Source of the DNA: an uncultured Draconibacterium sp.
GTDB taxonomy: Bacteria; Bacteroidota; Bacteroidia; Bacteroidales; Prolixibacteraceae
Direction: 5' to 3'
Length of the DNA stretch: 64,000 nt
Assembly: GCF_913063105.1 (NCBI RefSeq)
Contig: NZ_CAJXYQ010000019.1
Span: 33,095 to 97,094 of the forward strand
Positions 8,578 through 15,648 of this stretch are shown here, piece by piece (within the stretch, counting starts at the first letter, position 1; the number at the start of each line of letters is the position of its first letter). The translations under genes and the position numbers were made by a program. The notes beneath the pieces were generated by a model, which saw nothing but the letters and a program-made list of their open reading frames with translations, was not told the DNA's origin and did not search any database.

Positions 8578-9237
8578 TTAAAAAGCATAACCTATAGAAA
8601 ACTCTCCAAGAAAGCCATTCGAAAACGCATAATCGTCGCGAAAAACATCAATGGCATCCAGGGCTTCCTGGCTTGGGTTAGCCATTTTTATTTCATCGTA
8701 GGCATAACCATAACCCAATGTGAAATTCAGAGTAAACCCGCTTTTCCAAATCCAGCGTTTACCAACATTAAGGCCGATGGTACATTCCGGGAGTTTAAAA
8801 TCAAACTCGCCCGATTCCAGGGTTCCATCGCCTTTAATTTTGCGGTAGCGCGTATAAGCTCCGGCATACCACGAGTTTAAGCCTCCTCCAAAATGGTAGC
8901 GGTAATTAAGTATAACGGCTTTACCGCTCGATTCAATATTGGCATCAGAATAAGTGTTGGGGATGGTTTCTAAATCGCCGCGTAAAACCAGTCCGTGGTT
9001 CTCGCCAAACAGGTGCTCAACATTAGCCGAATAAAATCCAAATGCCACGCCTCCCGGACAAACATTAACAGCTGTTTTGGCCGGGCTTATCCATTTTTCT
9101 TTACTTGTTGTCGTTTTGTTTTCATGGCTTTGGGCTTTTGTTGTAGTGGCAATAGTAAGCAATAAAATGGCAGTAATTAGCAAAAATACCGGTTTAGTCG
9201 ATACTGACTCTTTTGTTGTTCTTGTTTCCTTTTTCAT
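8578..9237 (-). CDS. Outer-membrane beta-barrel-like protein (DUF3575-like)
   Basis: A 219-aa protein with a long basic N-region and signal peptide (cleavage after about TTTKA, residue 35). The mature part is a run of amphipathic beta strands with many aromatic residues (GLVLRGDLETIPN, AVILNYRYHFGGGLNSWYAG, GFTLNFTLGYGYAYDEI) ending in FSIGYAF, a terminal-F signature for BAM-dependent insertion. This resembles the small barrel DUF3575 group of Bacteroidota. First gene of the tightly spaced unit 9237-3468, which may give the periplasmic enzymes an outer-membrane partner. Function unknown. Confidence 0.7.
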   Translation of the reverse strand: MKKETRTTKESVSTKPVFLLITAILLLTIATTTKAQSHENKTTTSKEKWISPAKTAVNVCPGGVAFGFYSANVEHLFGENHGLVLRGDLETIPNTYSDANIESSGKAVILNYRYHFGGGLNSWYAGAYTRYRKIKGDGTLESGEFDFKLPECTIGLNVGKRWIWKSGFTLNFTLGYGYAYDEIKMANPSQEALDAIDVFRDDYAFSNGFLGEFSIGYAF

Positions 9238-9416
9238 GATGTTTAATTTTTGTTTTGAATGAATTAACTATTGTTCTCTGTTTTGTTGTTATCGTTTGAC
9301 GATACAAAGATGAGAAACAAAAAAGAGTCATTCGTCCGAAATTGTAATTCCGTACCATTTGGTGAGATTCCGTACTCTTATGAAATCCGGGACTTGTACC
9401 ACAAAAGGGAAAGAAG

Positions 9417-11186
9417 TTATTGTTTAACTGTTTTTAGCCAACTGCCGGGTGTTTGATTTTCTACCTTTTTAAAGTAAGCATTAAATACCGTTTTTGAATT
9501 AAAACCACTTTCGTAGGCCAGGCCTAAAAGGGTGAGGTGTGAATTTTTAGGATCGAGCGCCAGTTTTTTGAAATGATCTAATCGAAACTGGTTGATGAAC
9601 TCGTTAAAATTCATGCCCGTTTTTTCGTTGATAAGGTAAGAGAGTTTGTTGGGGTGAACATTAAAAGATTCAGCCAGTGTGCGCAAATTCAGCTGTGGGT
9701 TCAGAAACGGCTGTTGAGTTTTTATTATCTGAATTAACTCTTCTAACTGTTTATTCTCTTCCGTAAAATTGTCATCATACGAATTATTAGTTTCTCTCGT
9801 TACCTCTATTTCGTCATCAAGCTTAAAGTTTGAAATATGTAATTTATGGAAAGCATCAAATTTGTGTAAGGGGTGAAAAGAGGGGTCTTGTCTGAAATTG
9901 ATAATTTGTCCGCGCTTTTGTTCGACGTATTTGCCCAAAAGCTCCAATGCTTCCTGTTGATGATCGGTATTTGCCAATGCAAAAAGTTCATACGGAACCA
10001 GTTGTTGTTTATCCTCTGCAACGGTTTGCCATTTTTTTAATGTACTTGCCGGCAGGGTTTTCTTTCCTTTGTTACGAATGTTAAAATAGAGTTTTTTTAC
10101 ATCGGCGTTTGGCGTGTTGCTTATTGCTGCTTCAAACTCATCTTCTTTGTTTAGCCAGATAAGGCATAAAATACGAAGCTCGGCAGCCAATAAAAAATCA
10201 GGATTTATTACCAGCGCTCTGTCTACCAGTTGTAAAGCGTTTTCGAACTTGCTTTGGTAATAATTGATGTGCGCTAAGGTGTAAAGATGGTTTGCTGAAA
10301 GCGGATCAACTGTCATGGCTTTTTGAATATAGGCTTCAGCTTCATCAAAATAACCATGCGATTGCAGCAGTTCGGCCATGGCTTCCAGGCCATCGGTATA
10401 AGTCGGATGTTGATTCAGCATGTTAGCCAGTTGTTTGTAGCTTGCGCTAAAATCCCACTCCATCCAAAACGAACGCCCAATAAACGACAGGCCGTATTCG
10501 GGAAGCGATTTGTCCAGGTCGCTGGCAATCATGAAATTTTTAATAGCCAGTTCAAAGCCCTTTTCTGCAGGCATATAACCCCATGCTGCCAGTAATCCAT
10601 AACTTTGTACCAATCCGTAATAAGCCCGTGCGTATTCCGGGTCGAGCTGTATGGCTGCTTCATAATATTTTGTAGCTTCTGCTATGGAGGGGGCGTCCCA
10701 CTTAAGCTGCAAGAAATGGCCTTTTAAAAAGAGTTCATAGGCTTGTGTATTTTTTGTAGCTTTTTTTACCAGCGACTCCTGAATGTTAAAATGCCCGAAG
10801 TTGTCGCGAATCTGGTTGGCTATAAGCAAGCTTATTTCATCTTGTAAGGCAAAAATATCTTCAATTTCACGATCGAAGTTTTGCGACCAGAAATGAATAC
10901 CATCAAGAGCATTTATTAACTGAGCAGTAATACGAACGCGTTTATTCACCCGCCGTACACTGCCTTCTAAAACCGATGCCACACCAAGTTGCGAAGCTAT
11001 TTCGCGCACATCGGTATTTTTACCTTTAAATGCAAACGACGAAGTTCGGGCAATCACCTTTAACCCGTTAACTTTTGTAAGTGCATTTATTATCTCTTCG
11101 GTTATTCCATCGCTGAAATATTCATTCTCAGGATCAGCACTCATGTTAACAAAAGGCAGAACAACTATGGATTTCTCATTTAACAT
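9417..11186 (-). CDS. Hybrid regulator: TolB-like domain, TPR repeats, AraC-type HTH
   Basis: A 589-aa protein of three parts. Residues about 5-125 are the TolB/FlgO-like domain often found after CadC or adenylyl-cyclase modules (VVLPFVNMSADPENEYFSDG, SVLEGSVRRVNKRVRITAQL). Residues about 140-350 are tetratricopeptide repeats (NPEYARAYYGLVQSYGLL-like units). Residues about 490-589 are an AraC-family double HTH (FNVHPNKLSYLINEKTGMNFNEF, GLAYESGFNSKTVFNAYFKK). No transmembrane segment is visible, so it looks cytoplasmic, with a protein- or ligand-sensing N-terminus. It lies upstream of and on the same strand as the 9237-3468 unit, 180 bases away, and is a plausible regulator of it (inference). 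Confidence 0.82.
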   Translation of the reverse strand: MLNEKSIVVLPFVNMSADPENEYFSDGITEEIINALTKVNGLKVIARTSSFAFKGKNTDVREIASQLGVASVLEGSVRRVNKRVRITAQLINALDGIHFWSQNFDREIEDIFALQDEISLLIANQIRDNFGHFNIQESLVKKATKNTQAYELFLKGHFLQLKWDAPSIAEATKYYEAAIQLDPEYARAYYGLVQSYGLLAAWGYMPAEKGFELAIKNFMIASDLDKSLPEYGLSFIGRSFWMEWDFSASYKQLANMLNQHPTYTDGLEAMAELLQSHGYFDEAEAYIQKAMTVDPLSANHLYTLAHINYYQSKFENALQLVDRALVINPDFLLAAELRILCLIWLNKEDEFEAAISNTPNADVKKLYFNIRNKGKKTLPASTLKKWQTVAEDKQQLVPYELFALANTDHQQEALELLGKYVEQKRGQIINFRQDPSFHPLHKFDAFHKLHISNFKLDDEIEVTRETNNSYDDNFTEENKQLEELIQIIKTQQPFLNPQLNLRTLAESFNVHPNKLSYLINEKTGMNFNEFINQFRLDHFKKLALDPKNSHLTLLGLAYESGFNSKTVFNAYFKKVENQTPGSWLKTVKQ

Positions 11187-11297
11187 TCGGGACCTTTAAT
11201 CATTTATTCTTGTTGCTGTTGACAATAACAGTTTCCATTTTAACAAAGAAAATCATTCTAAGTTGATTAAGCCCCCTAGTTTTAGTAATAAAACAGT

Positions 11298-12716
11298 TTA
11301 AATAGAAATTTGCTTTGTTTTGGAAAGCGAAGCAACAAGCAGATAAATAATCAAAGATGCACTAATTCCAAATATATTTGCATCGAGGTTTAACGGTAGG
11401 GGAACTCTTAAAAGAATGAGCAGTAATGTAACAGAGCCTCCCGTTAGCATGGAGAATAGTGCGGCAATTTTGTTTGGTCTCTTTGCAAAAAGAGCTGCCA
11501 GTACCGGAATAATCATTCCTGAAACCATAAAAGAATAGGAGTGAAGCATGAGTTCAAGAACGCTTGTCATTTTTAATGCCAACAGCAGAGCAATGGTGCC
11601 AATTATCAGGGTAAGTACCTGCGACAACCGAAGACTGTTTGTTCTGTTATGCATACGAAAAACATCGGTAAGTAAGTTACCGGAAGCGGCCATCAGGCAG
11701 CTATCGGCGGTAGACATTATGGCCGAAAAATAGGCCGAAAGAACAATGCCTAAAAATCCAACAGGCAGAACTGTTTTTAGTAAAACCGGTAGTCCCATTT
11801 CTGCATCAAGATTGGTAGCATTGTAACCGGGCAAAAGTTGATTTTCCATAGCAACACGAGCAAACATTCCAAGCATTACCCCAATAAAAGCCATTAGCGG
11901 ATATTCAAATAAGCCGGCAATAAACCACCCGCGTTGTGCTGTTTGTGTATTCTTTGATGCATATATTCGTTGGTAAAGCGTCATACCGATAAACCAAATC
12001 GGAATAATGGTAAACATCCAGTTAACGATTTGCTGCCACGAAATTGCTCGAAGCGATAAAAAGTCGGGCTCGAGCGTATTTACAATGGCATTGTAGCCAC
12101 CAATTTCGTAATAGGCAAAGGGTAGCCCAATAAAAATTAGGCCAATCATAAGTATAATCCACTGAATGGTATCGGTATAGATTACCGCTTTTAACCCCCC
12201 TAAAACAGTGTATACAACCGCTATTGTGCCCATTATTAAAAGGGCATTATTCAAACTCAGTCCATTAAACGTTGATGCTGCCAGCTTTGCGCCTGCAAGT
12301 ATTTGCGAGCTGGTAAATCCGAGGTAACCGATAGCTGATATGAGCCCTGCAATTAAGGCGACCCGTTTATCAAAAATAAACTCCAGAAATTGCGGGAACG
12401 ACAGAAAGCCCTTGCGCCGGGCCAGGCCAGCAACCTTTGGAATAAGTAAAACGGCACTCAGCCAGGCACCAAGCAAACCGGTAAATAGAAGCCAGCTACC
12501 TGATAGCCCCATTGTAAATCCCAGGCCTCCGAGACCAATTGAAAAGCCACCTCCAACGTCTGTGGCAACCACCGATAATCCGATGTGAATACTGCTGAGT
12601 TTTCTTCCGCCAACAAAATAATCATCCGTATTTTTATTTTTTCGAAGAAAATAAACTCCAACACCAAGCATGGCGGTTAAGTAGATGCAAAAAATTGACA
12701 GATCAATCCAGCCCAT
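11298..12716 (-). CDS. Sodium:solute symporter (SSS family)
   Basis: A 472-aa membrane protein with about 13 predicted helices. SSS family signatures include YFVGGRKLSSIHIGLSVVATDVGGG near 33-57, GGLKAVIYTDTIQWIILM near 170-190 and SAYFSAIMSTADSCLMAASGNLL near 325-347, the latter holding the Na+-site Ser/Thr residues. It would import an organic solute (amino acid, betaine or sugar class not deducible) with Na+. Its ATG overlaps the stop of the small winged-helix-like gene (TAATG), which places it as last gene of the kamA-ablB operon. That context suggests transport of lysine, beta-lysine or another compatible solute (inference). Confidence 0.85.
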   Translation of the reverse strand: MGWIDLSIFCIYLTAMLGVGVYFLRKNKNTDDYFVGGRKLSSIHIGLSVVATDVGGGFSIGLGGLGFTMGLSGSWLLFTGLLGAWLSAVLLIPKVAGLARRKGFLSFPQFLEFIFDKRVALIAGLISAIGYLGFTSSQILAGAKLAASTFNGLSLNNALLIMGTIAVVYTVLGGLKAVIYTDTIQWIILMIGLIFIGLPFAYYEIGGYNAIVNTLEPDFLSLRAISWQQIVNWMFTIIPIWFIGMTLYQRIYASKNTQTAQRGWFIAGLFEYPLMAFIGVMLGMFARVAMENQLLPGYNATNLDAEMGLPVLLKTVLPVGFLGIVLSAYFSAIMSTADSCLMAASGNLLTDVFRMHNRTNSLRLSQVLTLIIGTIALLLALKMTSVLELMLHSYSFMVSGMIIPVLAALFAKRPNKIAALFSMLTGGSVTLLLILLRVPLPLNLDANIFGISASLIIYLLVASLSKTKQISI

Positions 12717-12943
12717 TATTTGATATCGACATTAAGCTTAAGGTACGACGATTGATCGACATGTTTTATCAAGCCTTTTTGCATTAAGGAGTAAATTGAT
12801 TCCTGCCCCTTTGCTGTTGGCAGTTTTAATTCTTTAATAATATCGCCATAAATGTATTTTCCATTGCTTTTAAGGAAAAGTAGTATGGCTTTTTCAAATG
12901 GATTTTTAATTTTTTTAATTTCAATTGTTTCTTGTTCTCTCAT
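12716..12943 (-). CDS. Small winged-helix-like protein of unknown function
   Basis: A 75-aa protein. After a charged start it reads NPFEKAILLFLKSNGKYIYG, IIKELKLPTAKGQESIYSLMQKGLIK and YLKLN, i.e. two helices, a recognition-like helix and a short wing, resembling a winged-helix domain. Start: the ATG at 12941-12943 is preceded by GGAGAA on the minus strand; an in-frame TTG at 12961 is possible but less likely. It follows the four-cysteine ORF and overlaps the symporter start by one base (TAATG), so it is translationally coupled to the transporter. It could be a small regulator of the operon or a protein-protein module; not recognised as a named family. Confidence 0.7.
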   Translation of the reverse strand: MREQETIEIKKIKNPFEKAILLFLKSNGKYIYGDIIKELKLPTAKGQESIYSLMQKGLIKHVDQSSYLKLNVDIK

Positions 12944-12963
12944 AAATGTTTTCTTCTCCAATT

Positions 12964-13134
12964 TTATTTTTTGTTATGGGTTAATTCGTTGTATCTGTTG
13001 CAGTTTTTCCAACCTTTTAAGCCCCGGTTACAGAATACATTCCTGAAAATGGGTAAAGGAACATCATTAAACTTTTGCTCGCCTTTATAAAGTGGACAAG
13101 TTTCTGCAAAGTGACAACGGTTTCCAAGATTCAT
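12964..13134 (-). CDS. 56-aa four-cysteine protein in the kamA-ablB operon
   Basis: An ORF found by reading the gap between ablB and the winged-helix-like gene. It starts ATG at 13132-13134, one base after the ablB stop, and ends at 12964. The cysteines fall as C7-x5-C13-P-L-Y and F-C35-x9-C45-N-R-Y, a paired arrangement that suggests a metal (Zn or Fe-S) site. Small proteins with a similar CP[LF][FY]...YC...CxRY pattern are familiar in several phyla as free-standing or fused modules, from memory. No signal peptide. The one-base spacing and lack of intervening sequence argue strongly for a real, co-translated gene. Function unknown. Confidence 0.7.
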   Translation of the reverse strand: MNLGNRCHFAETCPLYKGEQKFNDVPLPIFRNVFCNRGLKGWKNCNRYNELTHNKK

Positions 13135-13135
13135 A

Positions 13136-13975
13136 TCAAATGTGTTTATACAAAACGTTCATACTTTCTATTTTTCCGGCAATGTGTGTGTTTTTTATTA
13201 GGGTGCCCGAATAACAGTAGTTCAATTTTAGAAATGTTTTATTCATGCCAATTGAGTTTAGTCGGGCAATCGTATAAAGCGTTTTTATTCCTTGTTTTTT
13301 CATTTCCTTTTCAATAGAATTCAGCAGTAATACCGATAATTTACGGCCACGGTGTTGTGGAAGGGTGGCAAAATCAGTCATTTCTGCATTTTTGCCCTGC
13401 ACGTCAACTTCTGCCGAAGCTAGTGCTACGAGTTGTCCCTCGGTTACGGCTCCATAATATTGGGTGCCGTTTTCTATTGATTTTAAAATAAATCCCGGAT
13501 TGTATATCGGAAATGGGTAGGTTATAAAAACTTCGCGGTAAATCTCCGTAATTCGCTGAGAATCTTCTTTGTCCAGTCTGCGTACTGTAACATTAGGCAC
13601 TTCAATTTTATCAGGAGCAGGTGCTGTGTTACTTTCTTCAAGCATTTTACTGAGGTCGCTGAGCCGGTCTGTTTCGATGTTTAGTAAACGGTCGGAACTC
13701 AAAAATTTCGAAACAAAAAATGCCGATTCTTTATTCCCGAAAAATGCTGGTATTTGTGCTTCAGGTAAAAATCCGTTTGAAAGAAATTGGGGTGCAGCAT
13801 AAGCCGGTATTTTGCAAAATATTTTTGTATATCCGTTTTTTCGCGCCAAATCGTTTATTTCCTGAATTATAGTGGGACAATCTTTTTTATCCAGTTTCAT
13901 CAGGTAAACGCGTTGGTTTAATTGTCCGTGTTGTATAATGCTTCCGTTTCCAATAGTTTCAATTTTATCCTGCAT
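13136..13975 (-). CDS. ablB: Beta-lysine N6-acetyltransferase AblB
   Basis: A 279-aa GNAT-family enzyme, predicted to acetylate L-beta-lysine on its epsilon amine with acetyl-CoA to give N-epsilon-acetyl-beta-lysine, a compatible solute known from methanogens and some bacteria. The N-terminal half carries the AblB-specific region ([49 protein letters not shown]). The GNAT core follows: [30 protein letters not shown] with the acetyl-CoA pyrophosphate loop QHRGRKLS. It overlaps the kamA 3' end by 11 bases, as expected for ablA-ablB operons. Confidence 0.9.
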   Translation of the reverse strand: MQDKIETIGNGSIIQHGQLNQRVYLMKLDKKDCPTIIQEINDLARKNGYTKIFCKIPAYAAPQFLSNGFLPEAQIPAFFGNKESAFFVSKFLSSDRLLNIETDRLSDLSKMLEESNTAPAPDKIEVPNVTVRRLDKEDSQRITEIYREVFITYPFPIYNPGFILKSIENGTQYYGAVTEGQLVALASAEVDVQGKNAEMTDFATLPQHRGRKLSVLLLNSIEKEMKKQGIKTLYTIARLNSIGMNKTFLKLNYCYSGTLIKNTHIAGKIESMNVLYKHI

Positions 13976-15281
13976 CTTCTTCCCTCCTTGTCATTCGTTC
14001 ATTGTCTTCGGGTATTAAAGAAATTGCATCATCAGAGTCTGATAATAGTTTTTCAATACCAATTGCTTCTGTTTCATCAACTTCTTTAAGATTTAGATCC
14101 AGATTGCAGTCTTCGCAGTTTCTGTCGCACATTTTTGTTTCGTAACTGTCTGGTTCCTTGTAAGTTGTTATTACTCCTTCGTAGTTGCGTAAAACCACTT
14201 TATTTGTCGACCAGGAAATAATATAGTTAGGCATTACCGGAATTTTACCTCCGCCCCCGGGGGCGTCAATAACATAGGTTGGTCGTGCAAATCCGCTGGT
14301 ATGGCCTATTAAACTTTCCATAATTTCAATACCTTTTCCAATTGGAGTACGAAAATGTGATAAGCCTTCCGAAAGGTCGCACTGGTATAAGTAATATGGA
14401 CGCACACGGTTTTGCACCAATTTATGAAGTAGTGATTTCATAATTCTAGGACAATCGTTAACGTCGGCTAAAAGAACCGACTGGTTGCCCAGAGGGAAAC
14501 CTCCATTTGCTAGTTTTGAAAGTGCTTCTTTTGCAGAGGAAGTAATTTCGTTGGGATGATTAAAATGGGTATTTATCCAAAGTGGATGATATTTTCTTAA
14601 AATGTCAACAAGTTTGTCGGTAATGCGGTAGGGCAAAACTACAGGCATTCTTGTTCCTAAACGAACAATTTCAACATGAGGGATTTTAGTAATCTCACTC
14701 AGTAGCCAATCGATTTTATCATCGGGCAACATTAAGGGGTCGCCACCTGATAAGAGTACGTCTCTAACCTGTGGGGTGTTGGCGATATAATCGATCCCTT
14801 TTTTTAGTTGCTCTTTTGACGGCACATAGTCGATGTCGCCAACTTTTCGTTTACGCGTACAATGGCGGCAATACATGCTGCAAATGTTGCTTACATGAAA
14901 CAACACTCTGTCAGGATAGCGATGAGTTATGCCTTCCACCGGGCTGTCACTGTCTTCTGATAGGGGATCTTCCAATTCCGACTTTAAGGTTACCAATTCT
15001 TCAATACCCCCAAAACATTGTTTAAATACGGGGTCGTTTTTAAAATCATTTCTATTAATTAACGAAAGGTAATACGGTGTAATTGATAATGGAAACTTTT
15101 CAAATGTTGTTATTAGTTGCTTTCGTTCTTCCCCTTCAAACTTAACGCCTAAAAGTTCTTCGAATTTCTCAATGCTCTTAATTGAATGTTTAAGCTGCCA
15201 TCTCCAGTCTTTCCATTTTGATAGTCGTGCTTCGTCTTCAATCTGATGTGCAATTGTCTGTTGTCTGTTGTTGTAAATCAT
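13965..15281 (-). CDS. kamA: Lysine 2,3-aminomutase (KamA/AblA)
   Basis: A 438-aa radical SAM, PLP-dependent enzyme converting L-lysine to L-beta-lysine. The radical SAM cluster motif C134-x3-C138-x2-C141 ([11 protein letters not shown]) is intact. [12 protein letters not shown] follows, and [15 protein letters not shown] carries the PLP lysine. The C-terminal [12 protein letters not shown] is the zinc-binding cysteine cluster of the family. I chose the ATG at 15279-15281 (MIYNNRQQT), with GAGG about 12 bases upstream; the in-frame TTG at 15299 is not needed. With ablB directly downstream, it is the first step of N-epsilon-acetyl-beta-lysine synthesis rather than lysine fermentation. Confidence 0.93.
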   Translation of the reverse strand: MIYNNRQQTIAHQIEDEARLSKWKDWRWQLKHSIKSIEKFEELLGVKFEGEERKQLITTFEKFPLSITPYYLSLINRNDFKNDPVFKQCFGGIEELVTLKSELEDPLSEDSDSPVEGITHRYPDRVLFHVSNICSMYCRHCTRKRKVGDIDYVPSKEQLKKGIDYIANTPQVRDVLLSGGDPLMLPDDKIDWLLSEITKIPHVEIVRLGTRMPVVLPYRITDKLVDILRKYHPLWINTHFNHPNEITSSAKEALSKLANGGFPLGNQSVLLADVNDCPRIMKSLLHKLVQNRVRPYYLYQCDLSEGLSHFRTPIGKGIEIMESLIGHTSGFARPTYVIDAPGGGGKIPVMPNYIISWSTNKVVLRNYEGVITTYKEPDSYETKMCDRNCEDCNLDLNLKEVDETEAIGIEKLLSDSDDAISLIPEDNERMTRREEDAG

Positions 15282-15502
15282 ATTTATTAAATTCCTCAAA
15301 AAAAATGCGTTTTTATATAAATCGTGGTTTGGTAGAATTACAAAGTACGTCAGCCTGCTTTAGCTCAGGGGAGGGGTGTAATGTTTTAGTCTTCTGGTCT
15401 TTAATGACTGTTTGAATGGGTGTTCTTCTAGCCTTGTAATTGCCGGTTCTGCCAATTCTTGTTTTGTAAACAATGTTATTTTCATGCCTAATAGTTTCTA
15501 TG
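15282..15502 (-). other. Long 5' leader of the kamA operon with a possible 41-aa ORF
   Basis: If the promoter at 15536-15507 is used, the kamA mRNA has an untranslated leader of about 220 bases. Inside it, at 15485-15360, ATG opens a 41-codon frame (start MKITLFTKQELAEPAITRLE, end TPPLS, five lysines). I do not recognise it, nor a known riboswitch fold. It may be a short regulatory leader ORF or chance. Confidence 0.3.
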
Positions 15503-15506
15503 CGAA

Positions 15507-15536
15507 CAAAAGTATAAAAAAATGTGGGCATGCAAA
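15507..15536 (-). promoter_or_regulatory. Promoter of the kamA-ablB operon
   Basis: Read on the minus strand: TTTG at 15536-15533, 18 bases, then TACTTTTG at 15514-15507, an exact TAnnTTTG -7 element. The expected transcription start is near 15502. It faces away from the otsAB promoter about 100 bases to the right. Confidence 0.65.
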
Positions 15537-15608
15537 TTCAACTTTGTGTTAAATCTATTGTTAATATTGAATTTACATAATGCTAATACAATTTGAGATT
15601 ATTAATAA

Positions 15609-15616
15609 TATATTTG
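15609..15616 (+). promoter_or_regulatory. Likely -7 element of the otsAB promoter
   Basis: TATATTTG matches TAnnTTTG 33 bases before the otsAB ATG. No convincing -33 element stands at the expected distance; a TTTG at 15592-15595 is too close. The rest of the 15300-15648 gap is AT-rich and holds the divergent kamA promoter and leader. Confidence 0.5.
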
Positions 15617-15648
15617 TAAATTGAAATTAATTTCTATAGAAATAAAAT

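Noticed and set aside
15282..15502. Lysine riboswitch before kamA
   Set aside because: No match to the conserved core of the lysine riboswitch was visible, and the class is not typical of this phylum.
15313..15531. 72-aa minus-strand ORF before kamA
   Set aside because: Its start lies upstream of the predicted transcription start, and the peptide shows no domain character; the 41-codon ORF in another frame fits the transcript better.
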